From the NCBI GenBank assembly GCA_947493175.1, contig CANLQD010000001.1:964748-1028747 (forward strand): a stretch of 64,000 nt of DNA. Reading direction: 5' to 3'. The stretch's first letter is position 1, and each line of letters starts with the position of its first letter. This document shows, piece after piece, positions 39,063-48,749 of this stretch. A program made the position numbers and the translations under genes. The notes beneath the pieces were generated by a model, which ran no database searches, was not told the DNA's origin, and saw only the letters and a program-made list of their open reading frames with translations. Source of the stretch: an uncultured Flavobacteriaceae bacterium. GTDB taxonomy: Bacteria; Bacteroidota; Bacteroidia; Flavobacteriales; Flavobacteriaceae.

Positions 39063-39983
39063 ATGAAAAAACAATATTTATATATCATTACCGCGGTTCT
39101 GGCCCTAAGCTCTTTTTGGGGTATTGCGCAACAAGACCCACAATTTACCCAATACATGTACAATACCATGAGTGTGAACCCGGCTTATGCCGGTTCTAGG
39201 GGCCATTTATCAATTCTTGGCATGTATAGAACACAATGGGTAGGCCTGAACGGGGCCCCGGAATCCCAAGTTTTGGCTGTTGACGGCCCAGTGGGGCGAA
39301 ATGTAGGGTTGGGGGTCGTTTTGGTTAACGATCAATTGGGGCCATCGAAAGAGACTTTTTTTGACGCCAACTTTTCCTATACGCTCCGGATGAACGATGC
39401 GGATAAAAAATTGAGTTTCGGGCTCAAAGGGGGAGGGCGCCTTTTCAATGTTGATTTTTCGAAAGGAAGTTTCGAAGATCCCGATGTTGCATTTCAAACC
39501 AATATCAGCAACAAATTCTTACCTACCATCGGTGCAGGTATTTACTATCACACCAATAAGAGCTATCTAGGGTTTGCCATTCCGAACTTTTTCGCCGAGG
39601 AGCACTACGATGCCGAGGAAATTAATATTGCCACCGAACGCTTGCATTATTTTATTATTGGCGGAACCGTGTTCGACGCGACTCCCAACCTAAAGCTAAA
39701 GCCGGCATTTTTTGTCAAGTGGGTTCCTGGAGCACCCCTTATTGCAGATGTATCGGCCAATGCCCTTATCAAAGAGACGCTCTCCCTTGGTGTAGCCTAT
39801 CGCTGGGATGATTCGTTCTCCGCTTTGATGGGATTGAACCTTTCTTCGAATTTTACCTTGGGCTATGCCTATGATTTTACTACGACCGACTTGAGGAACT
39901 ACAATTTTGGAACACACGAGATTTTTCTGAGATACGAATTCAAGTCTCGAGAGCGTAAGTTTAAATCCCCCAGATTCTATTAA
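39063..39983 (+). CDS. PorP/SprF-type T9SS membrane protein, module 1
   Basis: I choose the ATG at 39063 (306 residues), since it opens a signal peptide (MKKQYLYIITAVLALSSFWG). The body is the PorP/SprF family: QDPQFTQYMYNTMSVNPAYA right after cleavage, GSRGHLSILGMYRTQWVGLNGAP, beta-barrel strands, and the end EIFLRYEF..KSPRFY. These outer-membrane proteins tie type B-tagged adhesins to the T9SS, as SprF does for SprB. It is 32 bases after the giant adhesin, which is therefore its probable client. Confidence 0.92.
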   Translation: MKKQYLYIITAVLALSSFWGIAQQDPQFTQYMYNTMSVNPAYAGSRGHLSILGMYRTQWVGLNGAPESQVLAVDGPVGRNVGLGVVLVNDQLGPSKETFFDANFSYTLRMNDADKKLSFGLKGGGRLFNVDFSKGSFEDPDVAFQTNISNKFLPTIGAGIYYHTNKSYLGFAIPNFFAEEHYDAEEINIATERLHYFIIGGTVFDATPNLKLKPAFFVKWVPGAPLIADVSANALIKETLSLGVAYRWDDSFSALMGLNLSSNFTLGYAYDFTTTDLRNYNFGTHEIFLRYEFKSRERKFKSPRFY

Positions 39984-39993
39984 GCCAGCTTTT

Positions 39994-41931
39994 ATGAAAA
40001 CTACAGTTATATACATTTTACTATCCTTTTGCGCATTGGGCTTTGCCCAGGAGAAATATGTCTCAGCCGATAAGAGCTTCGAATCGCTCTGGTACAAAAA
40101 GGCAGCCAAACAGTATGAGGAAATCATTGCAAAAGGGGATCGATCCCAAGAGGTATTGCAAAAGGTGGGAGATGCCTACTTTTTTAATACCGACATGGAA
40201 AATGCCCAGAAGTGGTACGGCGAATTGTTCGCCAACTATGAAAAAGCCTTGGAACCAACCTACATCTTTCGATATATCCATTCCTTAAAAGGCATTGGTA
40301 ACTACACACTGGCCAAAGCTCTAATGAAAATACACGCCGATCAATTAAATGCCAAGGGGTACAACGTGGCCCAATTGAAGGAAAATGATGCTAAGCTCGA
40401 TGCATTGCTGAACAAACAGCCTGAGTTCTATATTACCAATCTATCCATTAATTCCAAGCTCGCAGATTTTGGAACCGCTTATTACGGAGATCAAATCGTT
40501 TTTGCCTCTAGTCGCGACAGCCTTCGACTCAGAACCAGATTGTACAAGTGGAACGAACAACCCTACTTAAACCTTTTTATCGCCGACACTACTTTTCAAG
40601 GTACGGACTTAAAAAATAGTAGGCCGCTTTCCAAAAACATAAACAGTCGCTATCATGAGGCCCTTGCCGTATTCACAAAAAAAGGGGACCGCATGTACTT
40701 TACGCGTAACAACTATACCGATAAACGAACAAAGTTCGATGAGGAAGGTTTTAATCATCTAAAACTATACTATGCCGATAAAGTAGATGACGAATGGGGG
40801 CAAGTAACCGAAGTCCCATTCAATAGTGACGCTTACTCTGTAGGGCAACCGGCACTGAGCCCCGATGAGAAGCAACTGTATTTTGTATCGGACATGCCAG
40901 GAAGTATAGGAGGCACGGATATTTTTGTGGTAGACATTCTTGGAGAGGATAATTTTTCGAAACCAAAGAATCTTGGAGAGACCATTAATACCAGTGGAAG
41001 GGAAATGTTCCCTTTTCTGACCGAAACCAAACTCTATTTCGCCTCGGATGGTCATTTGGGGCTTGGCGGGCTCGACGTTTTCGAATCAAAGATAGAAGAC
41101 TCGTTTACCGAACCTTCGAACTTGGGAAAACCCTTGAACAGCAACAAGGATGATTTTGCCTATATCGTCGATGAGAAGGTGCGTAGGGGTTATATGTCTT
41201 CCAATCGCGATGGCGGTGTTGGGGATGATGATATCTATTCGTTCGAACGACTCGAGGCAAAATGCGAACAGACAGTACATGGTACCGTTCATCGAAAAGC
41301 CAACGAACTGGCCGTTGCAAACGTCCAGGTAAAGTTGTTCGATAACAATGAGGTGCTTTTGGAAGAGACAACGACCGATGCCTACGGTGCATTTTGGTTT
41401 AAAAGTGTCCTAACCTGTAGTGAATCGTACCGGATTTCGATTGCAAAAACAGGGTTCTTACCAACTGAGGAAAACTTTTCAACTTCAGAAGAATCGGGAC
41501 GGGAAAACAATCGGCCCCTACTGATAGAAAAAGAACTCAATGAACTGATCGTAAATGAAAATGGGGTCTTGAAAATCAAAATAGATAATATTTACTTTGA
41601 CCTGAACAAAGCCGACATTCGGCCCGATGCGGCACAAGAGCTTAACAAAATTGTGGAGGTGATGAAAGAATATCCCAAGATGTTCATCAAAATCGAAGCA
41701 CATACCGATTCGAGGGGAAGCGATGGCTACAACGAAAAACTTTCAGATCGAAGGGCCAAATCGACCGGTGCTTATATCGTATCCCAAGGAATCGACGAAA
41801 GTAGAATTGAGAGTGCCATCGGTTATGGGGAGCAACAACTGCTGAACAAATGCGCTAACGGCGTTCGGTGTACCAATAAGGAGCACGACATTAACCGACG
41901 ATCAGAGTTTATCATCGTACGTTTGGAGTAA
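39994..41931 (+). CDS. OmpA-family TPR/PD40 protein, module 1
   Basis: 645 residues. The order is: signal peptide (MKTTVIYILLSFCALGFA), TPR-like helices at about 25-125 (SLWYKKAAKQYEEIIAKGD, KVGDAYFFNTDMENAQKWY), and WD40-like PD40 beta units at about 150-420 (ALSPDEKQLYFVSDMPGSIG, KLYFASDGHLGLGGLDVFES). A short carboxypeptidase-regulatory-like domain at about 430-500 precedes an OmpA C-terminal peptidoglycan-binding domain at 530-645 (YFDLNKADIRPDAAQELNKI, EAHTDSRGSDGYNEKLSDRR). This architecture is like PorE and similar proteins that anchor T9SS outer-membrane complexes to the cell wall. It is 10 bases after the PorP gene. Confidence 0.92.
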   Translation: MKTTVIYILLSFCALGFAQEKYVSADKSFESLWYKKAAKQYEEIIAKGDRSQEVLQKVGDAYFFNTDMENAQKWYGELFANYEKALEPTYIFRYIHSLKGIGNYTLAKALMKIHADQLNAKGYNVAQLKENDAKLDALLNKQPEFYITNLSINSKLADFGTAYYGDQIVFASSRDSLRLRTRLYKWNEQPYLNLFIADTTFQGTDLKNSRPLSKNINSRYHEALAVFTKKGDRMYFTRNNYTDKRTKFDEEGFNHLKLYYADKVDDEWGQVTEVPFNSDAYSVGQPALSPDEKQLYFVSDMPGSIGGTDIFVVDILGEDNFSKPKNLGETINTSGREMFPFLTETKLYFASDGHLGLGGLDVFESKIEDSFTEPSNLGKPLNSNKDDFAYIVDEKVRRGYMSSNRDGGVGDDDIYSFERLEAKCEQTVHGTVHRKANELAVANVQVKLFDNNEVLLEETTTDAYGAFWFKSVLTCSESYRISIAKTGFLPTEENFSTSEESGRENNRPLLIEKELNELIVNENGVLKIKIDNIYFDLNKADIRPDAAQELNKIVEVMKEYPKMFIKIEAHTDSRGSDGYNEKLSDRRAKSTGAYIVSQGIDESRIESAIGYGEQQLLNKCANGVRCTNKEHDINRRSEFIIVRLE

Positions 41932-42257
41932 AGGAGAACCCCAAGGAGGGGGCCCACTAGTTCAATGAAGTTCTAACAGAAAGGATGGCATACCGTGGTA
42001 TACTAGTTCTTAGAAGAAAATGCCTGTTACAATGGCAATTGTTGAATGAACGATAGAATGGGTTGAGAAGAATTCTCATCTTTAAATATGGGGAGTTGTA
42101 CGCCAATTAAAGGTAACTTATTTCGATTTCCCCAGAGACGGTCTTTTCGACAAGATAGGAATAACATATGCGTTATCGCTACTTTTGGCGATGTGTTGTA
42201 ACCCCATAATGGGCCATATGGAAGCAATAACCGCCATCTCTAGACCCAACTAAGATA
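41932..42257. other. Intergenic region, no gene seen
   Basis: About 325 bases between the convergent OmpA and LytTR genes. A weak small inverted repeat (ATACC-GT-GGTAT) lies near 41985. No clear terminator. Confidence 0.4.
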
Positions 42258-43016
42258 TTACTTGTATTTGTCCCGGAAGATATAGTCATCAAATTCGGAT
42301 TTTTTCGCTCGTGAAACACTTAGAACGTCTCCATTCGAAATAATCACTTGTGGTAGCTTTGTTCGGACAACCTTTTTTACCTTATCCATATTGACCAAAT
42401 AAGATTGATGAATACGCATGAAATTTTGATTGTCTCTCAACAGTGTATCATATTCTTTCAAAGTCCTGGAAACAAGGAGGGGTTTTTCGTTTTCAATAAA
42501 AATATGACAGTAGTTGACATCGGCCCTCATGTATAGTATATCGGCCACATTGACCAATTCTATGGAATTTCCTACCGGAATCGCCAATCTTGAGACCTCG
42601 CGGTCCCCTTTAAGGTTTTCCAAAAGCCCATCGATTTGCTTGCGTTGCGATCGGTTGGTCTTAAATTTTTCAATGGCCAATTTGAGTGATTCCTCATCAG
42701 CGGGTTTGGTAATATAGTCTATGGCACTTGCCTGAAAAGCCTTGTATGCATATTTTTCAAACGAGGTAATAAAAATTACCCCATACTCGATGTCATCATC
42801 TATCTTAGGTAAAATCTCAAAAGAAGTACCCTCCCCTAATTCCACATCACTCAACAAAAGGTCGGGCTTTGTAGAATTAATGATGTAAATGGCATCCTGA
42901 ACATTTGTTGCCATTCCACATACCTCGATTTCCTCAAACTCCGAAGCCACGGTATCTGCCAGCCATTTTAACGAAATGGGATCGTCTTCGACTAAAACAC
43001 ATCTTATCTTTCTCAC
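42258..43016 (-). CDS. LytTR response regulator in the adhesin locus
   Basis: 252 residues. The receiver holds Glu10/Asp11/Asp12 and phospho-acceptor Asp57 (LLLSDVELGEG), with FITSFEKYAYKAF and ITKPADEES. A linker of about 30 residues leads to a LytTR domain at about 150-250 (SIELVNVADILYMRADVNYC, FMRIHQSYLVNMDKVKKV). No kinase is adjacent. It lies between adhesin modules 1 and 2, divergent from the module 2 operon with a 260-base gap, and so is a good candidate regulator of that operon. The histidine kinase at 51957 might partner it, but LytTR regulators usually pair with the LytS class, which that kinase is not. Confidence 0.93.
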   Translation of the reverse strand: MRKIRCVLVEDDPISLKWLADTVASEFEEIEVCGMATNVQDAIYIINSTKPDLLLSDVELGEGTSFEILPKIDDDIEYGVIFITSFEKYAYKAFQASAIDYITKPADEESLKLAIEKFKTNRSQRKQIDGLLENLKGDREVSRLAIPVGNSIELVNVADILYMRADVNYCHIFIENEKPLLVSRTLKEYDTLLRDNQNFMRIHQSYLVNMDKVKKVVRTKLPQVIISNGDVLSVSRAKKSEFDDYIFRDKYK

Positions 43017-43277
43017 TGAAATCTTCTACTATAAATAGCGAAAAATATGAAAAAAAAACCTTCTTTTTTTTAAAAAACCATAAAAATTTAGCCATAATCC
43101 CCTAGAATCCATAAAATAACGTTGCCAAATAATAGGTCAAAATAGTTTTTTACTACCCCATCTTGGTTAAATAATAGTTGGGTATATTTCATTGTATCCA
43201 CATCCTTTGTTTGCTCGTTCTAATACCACCTTGTTTTTAATTCATAGTCATTAGGCAAGTCAAACAAACCAAAACTC

Positions 43278-44204
43278 ATGAAAACAACCATTGTTCAAAT
43301 GTGCATTTTCCTTATCTGCATGGCCTATACTGGAGTCTTTGCGCAAGAAGACCATCAGTTTTCACAATACATGTACAACACGAGTATCTTCAATCCGGCT
43401 TACGCCGGTAACCGGGGCGTAATTTCGGTAAATGCCGTGTACCGTTCGCAATGGGTAGGTCTTGATGGGGCACCTACTACACAACTAGTGACCGTTAATG
43501 GCCCTGTGGGACGAAAAAAAATAGGCCTTGGACTCAATTTGAAAAGCGATCAAATTGGTGTCTCAAAACAACAAAATGCTACTGCCGATGTATCCTATAC
43601 CCTAAAAGTTTCTGAACATATGCAGCTGTCTTTTGGTGCAAGAGGTGGATTTCAACTGCTCAACGTCGATTTTAACCAGTTGAATCTGCTCGAGTTGAGC
43701 GACCAAAATTTTAGCGATAATATTTCGAACGAACTAACCCCTGAGGTAGGAGTCGGCATATTCCTACATGGTGAACAGTGGTATTTTGGGGCTTCGGCAC
43801 CAAACCTTTTGGCAACTCAGCGATTGCGGAATCAACAACAAACCAATGTGAGCGAAAGGCAGACGTTCTATACCATGGGGGGCTATGTGGCACAGCTCTC
43901 ACCTTTTTGGAAATGGAAACCTGCCCTACTTACCAGATTTGGCTCGGGCCAACCTGTTTCGCTTGATCTTAGCACCAATTTTATGTTTCGCGAAAGGTTC
44001 ACCATAGGCGCTTCTTATCGCCTCGATGCCGCTTTTAGCGGTTTGGCAGCTTTTCAGATAAGCAATACGTGGCTTATCGGCTATGCCTATGATTATGATA
44101 CGATCGCCTTGGGCGAGTTCAACAGTGGTTCGCACGAACTGTTCATTCGCTTAGATTTTTCACGTCTTACAAACGGTAGAATAAAAACTCCCCGATTTTT
44201 CTAA
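43278..44204 (+). CDS. PorP/SprF-type T9SS membrane protein, module 2
   Basis: 308 residues with signal peptide (VQMCIFLICMAYTGVFA), the family opening DHQFSQYMYNTSIFNPAYAG, RGVISVNAVYRSQWVGLDGAP, barrel strands, and the end HELFIRLDFS...KTPRFF. It opens an operon of four genes reaching 50936 with gaps of only about 30-80 bases. Here PorP comes before its probable clients, the reverse of modules 1 and 3. Confidence 0.92.
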   Translation: MKTTIVQMCIFLICMAYTGVFAQEDHQFSQYMYNTSIFNPAYAGNRGVISVNAVYRSQWVGLDGAPTTQLVTVNGPVGRKKIGLGLNLKSDQIGVSKQQNATADVSYTLKVSEHMQLSFGARGGFQLLNVDFNQLNLLELSDQNFSDNISNELTPEVGVGIFLHGEQWYFGASAPNLLATQRLRNQQQTNVSERQTFYTMGGYVAQLSPFWKWKPALLTRFGSGQPVSLDLSTNFMFRERFTIGASYRLDAAFSGLAAFQISNTWLIGYAYDYDTIALGEFNSGSHELFIRLDFSRLTNGRIKTPRFF

Positions 44205-44243
44205 CAATACTTATAAAACCATTTAACGTAATATTCCCAAATC

Positions 44244-47200
44244 ATGAAAAAACTACTTTTTATATCGCTCCTATTGTCGGCGACTTATCATTACGGCCAA
44301 GTGGGTATAGGAACACCTGCTCCCGAACCCAGTGCCCAATTAGACATTGTGTCTAACGACCGTGGGCTTCTCATACCAAGGATACCATTGGTTGATCCCA
44401 ACGAACGAACACCGATTACCGACCTGCCCGATGAAAGTCTCTTGGTATACAATACGGCGACAACGGCCGAATTGCAACCAGGTTTTTACTACTGGAAAGA
44501 TCGGTGGTTGCGCATACAAGATCAAAATGATGGCAGTGGAGGTAGTGAAACCTTGACGAGCCTAATCGATAACGGTGATGGAACCCTCACCTATTCCGAT
44601 GAGAACGGCGATACGAACATCCTTGATATCGGAGCTATGGAAACCGTTACTTCTTTGACACAGGACACCACCTCCGGAATACTCTCGTACACCGATGAAA
44701 ACGCCGCGGTCAGTACCGCACAGATTGTCAGTTCTGATACTGAAAACGGTTTGAGCGTTGGTGCCGACGGAGGTGCTTTTTTGAATACCAACGGTTTGGA
44801 TGCCACGGAGGATGCTTGGATTAACAACGAAACCGACAATCGCATTGAGTTGGCCACAGAAAGTGATGGTACCACCTCACGGGCAGCAGGAACGGAAATA
44901 GTCATCACGGATAACGGCCAGATAGGAATTGGCCTAACGAACCCACAGGCAGATTTACAGGTGAACGAAGGTGCTTTAATCGACGAGCTTTACATTGGTG
45001 CCGGACCCAATACGGACGAAATAACCAATACGACCGTAGGAAGAGAAGCCATGACCGCGACTACTAATACGGGGGGCAATACCGCTTTTGGCTATCGGGC
45101 CCTAAGAGATAATGAAAGCGGTAACAATACCGCAATAGGTTCTAACACCTTGTTGAGAAATACCACTGGCGGTCAGAATACGGCGATAGGAAACTCTTCC
45201 TTAATACAAAACACTACCGGAGACTATAATATTGCTATAGGTGCAAGGGCGTTACCAAATAATACTACTGCAAGTGTAAACTTGGCCATGGGCCACCAGA
45301 CCTTGGGCGATGTAACTACCGGTGGCAGAAATATCGTAATAGGTACCCAGAGCGGAAGGGGTATAACCACTGGGAGCCAAAATGTGATCATAGGACATTC
45401 GGTTACCGGCCTACCCAGCAACTTAACCAGAAATATTATCCTTGCCGACGGTCAGGGTAGACAAAGAATACGGGTGGTAGCGAACGGCGATGTTGGTATC
45501 GGTACCGATACACCAACCCAAAAATTAGATATCGACGGCAAAGTTCGGGTACGGGACCTTTCTGGCACCGCTGATCTTACCGACTTGGTCGTGGTCGCAG
45601 ATGCGACTACCGGAGAGTTAAAAGCCCGTTCTTTCGGAGCACTTGGTACCGATGGTACCGACGACGCCTGGGTAAACAATGATGCTAACAACCGAATTGA
45701 GCTGGCTACCGAAAGTGATGGTACCACCGCACGAGCTGCAGGCACAGAAATGGTCATCACCAACGATGGGCGTTTAGGTATCGGTCTTACAAACCCAGGA
45801 GCCAGTTTGCAGGTAGCCGACCATGCCTTGATTGATGGGATTACCGTCGGTCGAGGTATAAATAACAACGATGGCACCAATACGGTTGTAGGAAGCGATG
45901 CCCTTAGTTCGGCAACGGTGGGTAGGTACAACACAGCGATAGGACGACAAGCCATTCGTGTTACAGAAGGTAACGGAAATACGGCATTAGGTTGCGCTGC
46001 CCTTGCCAATTCTAATGCTTCGTACAATACCGCTATTGGTGGTTTTGCTTTGCAAGCTACGACCACAGGTAACGGCAATATAGGCATAGGGTACATTAAC
46101 ATGCGAAATTTTCAAACAGGTTCTGGAAATATAGCCATTGGAAACAGTGCTATGTATGAATTTATTAGTGGTGAAAGCAATACACTTCTCGGCACAAATA
46201 CAGGAAGAGGTATTACCAACGGAAGTTTCAATACTATTATAGGAGCAAGAGTGGCCGGTTTAGATCCCAACCTATCGAACAATATCATCATCGCTGATGG
46301 TCAGGGCAACCAACGTATACGTGTATTGAACAACGGTGATATGGGAATCGGTACCGATACGCCAACTCAAAAATTAGATGTTGATGGTAAAGTACGTGTG
46401 CGCGACCTTTCTGGTGTCACGGATTCAACAGATCTTATCGTAGTGGCATCGGCCACTACCGGAGAGTTAAAAGCCCAAACTTTAAGTAATCTTGGTGCCG
46501 ATGGTACCGACGATGCCTGGGTAAACAATGATGCCAATAACCGAATTGAGCTAGCTACGGAAAGTGACGGTACCACCGCAAGGGCCTCGGAAACCGAGGT
46601 GATCATCACTGATTCAGGTAGGATGGGCATCGGATTGGGCACTGCCAACCCTATCACCAAGCTTCAGGTAGGTGATTGGGCACGAATCGATGGAGTTGAT
46701 ATTGGAAGAGGACGAAACACGACCGATGTCAGCAATACCGCTCTAGGGGATGGCGCATTGGCAACCGTAACAACAGGCCGTTATAATACTGCAGTCGGTA
46801 AAGGGGCCCTCCGGATTACGGAAAGTAGTGGAAATACCGCCTTAGGCTCCTTTGCGCTATTCAATTCAAATTCATATTCCAATACCGCCATCGGAGGCTT
46901 TAGCATGCAAAGCGCTACCACGGGCAACAGCACTGTATCGATTGGCTATACGACCCTGCGAAACTTCCAGACCGGCTCCGGGAACGTTGCCATGGGGAAC
47001 GCGGCCCTGGTCGATCTTACCAGTGGTGGATTCAATACCGTCCTTGGCCATAACAACGGAAGGGGTATTACCAACGGAAGCAACAATACCATTTTAGGTG
47101 CCCGCGTGGGGGGCTTAGCAGCAAATTTATCCAATAACATCATCATTGCTGATGGTGCAGGGAACCAACGTATTCGAATTTTAAGTAACGGTGATATGGG

Positions 47201-47375
47201 GGTAGGTACTGACACCCCAACGGAAAAACTGGAGGTTAACGGCACCATTAAGGCAACCGACATCAACTTTACCGGTCTTGCTACCTATGCCGATGAGGCA
47301 GCAGCAACGATAGGAGGGCTTACCACTGGGGATATGTACAAAACCAGTACAGGGGAATTACGTATAAAATTATAA
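44244..47375 (+). CDS. Secreted YadA-head-like repeat protein
   Basis: 1043 residues. It has a signal peptide (KKLLFISLLLSATYHYG), then a Flavobacteriaceae-type surface N domain (GTPAPEPSAQLDIVSNDRGL, LLVYNTATTAELQPGFYYW). Three tandem units of about 283 residues follow (starts at 44811, 45663 and 46512). Inside each, short 14-16-residue turns such as NTAIGSNTLLRN, NTAIGNSSLIQN and NIAIGARAL repeat the NxAxG pattern of YadA-like trimeric adhesin heads (left-handed beta roll). It ends ATYADEAAATIGGLTTGDMY KTSTGELRIKL. There is no YadA membrane anchor and no CHU_C sorting domain, so how it reaches and stays at the surface is open. It is placed 39 bases after PorP. Confidence 0.85.
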   Translation: MKKLLFISLLLSATYHYGQVGIGTPAPEPSAQLDIVSNDRGLLIPRIPLVDPNERTPITDLPDESLLVYNTATTAELQPGFYYWKDRWLRIQDQNDGSGGSETLTSLIDNGDGTLTYSDENGDTNILDIGAMETVTSLTQDTTSGILSYTDENAAVSTAQIVSSDTENGLSVGADGGAFLNTNGLDATEDAWINNETDNRIELATESDGTTSRAAGTEIVITDNGQIGIGLTNPQADLQVNEGALIDELYIGAGPNTDEITNTTVGREAMTATTNTGGNTAFGYRALRDNESGNNTAIGSNTLLRNTTGGQNTAIGNSSLIQNTTGDYNIAIGARALPNNTTASVNLAMGHQTLGDVTTGGRNIVIGTQSGRGITTGSQNVIIGHSVTGLPSNLTRNIILADGQGRQRIRVVANGDVGIGTDTPTQKLDIDGKVRVRDLSGTADLTDLVVVADATTGELKARSFGALGTDGTDDAWVNNDANNRIELATESDGTTARAAGTEMVITNDGRLGIGLTNPGASLQVADHALIDGITVGRGINNNDGTNTVVGSDALSSATVGRYNTAIGRQAIRVTEGNGNTALGCAALANSNASYNTAIGGFALQATTTGNGNIGIGYINMRNFQTGSGNIAIGNSAMYEFISGESNTLLGTNTGRGITNGSFNTIIGARVAGLDPNLSNNIIIADGQGNQRIRVLNNGDMGIGTDTPTQKLDVDGKVRVRDLSGVTDSTDLIVVASATTGELKAQTLSNLGADGTDDAWVNNDANNRIELATESDGTTARASETEVIITDSGRMGIGLGTANPITKLQVGDWARIDGVDIGRGRNTTDVSNTALGDGALATVTTGRYNTAVGKGALRITESSGNTALGSFALFNSNSYSNTAIGGFSMQSATTGNSTVSIGYTTLRNFQTGSGNVAMGNAALVDLTSGGFNTVLGHNNGRGITNGSNNTILGARVGGLAANLSNNIIIADGAGNQRIRILSNGDMGVGTDTPTEKLEVNGTIKATDINFTGLATYADEAAATIGGLTTGDMYKTSTGELRIKL
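44811..47360 (+). repeat. Three tandem ~850-bp units in the YadA-like gene
   Basis: Unit starts at the DAW(I/V)NN motif: 44811, 45663 and 46512, giving periods of 852 and 849 bp. Each unit has DAWVNNDANNRIELATESDG, a GIGL..NP stalk motif, the NTAIG head turns, and a GIGTDTPTQKLD linker. Units 2 and 3 are closest. Confidence 0.85.
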
Positions 47376-47454
47376 ATAGTGCCAGTCAATCAAGGGAGGA
47401 ACACGCTTGTGGGACTCCCTTTTTATGATCATCGACAAATCTAAAACAGTTTGT

Positions 47455-48720
47455 ATGAAACCCTATAAAATATCGGCATTCATTATTCTATGCCTTCATC
47501 TTTACACAAATCAGCTTCTGGCACAAACCGTCAATACCGGCCTGTTGCACGTAGAATCAGATACCGAATTTAGTCTTCTTGATGACTTCGGGAATACCAC
47601 AGACGCCATGTTCGTTAATAACGGTACTACGTATTTTCATGCGGACCTTATCAATGACGGGGATTTTGACTTTACCGATCCCGCTACCGCTACCATGCAT
47701 CTTGTGGGGGCCGCCCAGCAGACCATAAACGGTAATGGCACAAGTTTCTTAAACAATTTAATTGTTGATAACCATAGTGTTGCATCCGAGGCCATTAATC
47801 TAATGAAAACGATTAGCATCACCGGGGCAATGTTTTTTGAACAGGGCATTGTCTCCGTTCAAGAGGGTTCGGGCCTCCTACTGTTTCAACAAGATGCCAC
47901 CCATGCAGGTGCTAGCGATACCAGTCATGTGGATGGATATGTAAATAAACTGGGACATACGACATTCGAATATCCCATTGGAAACAGTGGCTACCACCGT
48001 CACGCCTCAAAAGGTTCGGGTATCGCCGATGAGGAGGATGACTTTTCGGTTCGTTACACATTCCAAAATCCAAACGATCTATACCCGATCGCTGAAAAAG
48101 CGACTACTATAGACCGAATAAACGATCAAGAATATTGGACGGTGCGGAATAATTCCGAGGAAAATACAGAAATAGAGCTGACTCTAAGTTGGGATACTCT
48201 AAAGACCACACCCGCCACCCTGATCAATGAAGCGGTTTTGGAACTGTCCATTGTTCGGTTTGATCCGGTTTTAAATCAATGGGTCGATGAGGGCGGAACG
48301 GTCAACTTTGAAAACCATACGGTAACCGCTACCGTGGCAGTAAACCATCTCGAAAACGTTTTTACGCTCGCAACGGTATTGTCAAACACAAACAATGCTG
48401 ATCTTGTCAATGTATACAACGGTATTTCTGCCAACGCCGACGGTGTGAACGATTACCTCATTATTGAAAATGTTCAAAGCTTGCCGAACAATCGTGTAGC
48501 CGTTTATAATAGATTGGGAGTCAAAGTATTTGAAACAGATAACTATGATACCACGGGAAATATATTTACAGGTATTTCCGAAGGAAGAGGTACTATCAGT
48601 GCCGATGACAAACTTCCAAACGGCACCTATTTCTACGTATTAAGTTATGATACTGCCTCCAACACTGATGGAACGGGAAGAATTAGACAAACAGGGTATC
48701 TCTACCTTCTTACCGAATAA
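47455..48720 (+). CDS. T9SS-sorted surface protein with CHU_C domain
   Basis: From the ATG at 47455 (421 residues): signal peptide (YKISAFIILCLHLYTNQLLA), a beta-rich middle (FNNGTTY-like VNNGTTYFHADLINDGDFDF, GYVNKLGHTTFEYPIGNSGY), and a C-terminal gliding-motility-type sorting domain (VYNGISANADGVNDYLIIEN, AVYNRLGVKVFETDNYD, LPNGTYFYVLSYD). The two upstream ATGs (47407 frame) give a poorer start. It lacks long repeats, so it may be a small adhesin, a cap, or the T9SS-borne partner that fixes the YadA-like protein 79 bases upstream. Confidence 0.85.
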   Translation: MKPYKISAFIILCLHLYTNQLLAQTVNTGLLHVESDTEFSLLDDFGNTTDAMFVNNGTTYFHADLINDGDFDFTDPATATMHLVGAAQQTINGNGTSFLNNLIVDNHSVASEAINLMKTISITGAMFFEQGIVSVQEGSGLLLFQQDATHAGASDTSHVDGYVNKLGHTTFEYPIGNSGYHRHASKGSGIADEEDDFSVRYTFQNPNDLYPIAEKATTIDRINDQEYWTVRNNSEENTEIELTLSWDTLKTTPATLINEAVLELSIVRFDPVLNQWVDEGGTVNFENHTVTATVAVNHLENVFTLATVLSNTNNADLVNVYNGISANADGVNDYLIIENVQSLPNNRVAVYNRLGVKVFETDNYDTTGNIFTGISEGRGTISADDKLPNGTYFYVLSYDTASNTDGTGRIRQTGYLYLLTE

Positions 48721-48749
48721 GCCTATTTCCTTAACAAACGACCTCCAAA

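Noticed and set aside
44811..47360. CRISPR-like array suggested by regular repeats
   Set aside because: Repeats are about 850 bp or are coding 14-16-codon turns in one frame; there are no short identical repeats with unique spacers and no cas genes.
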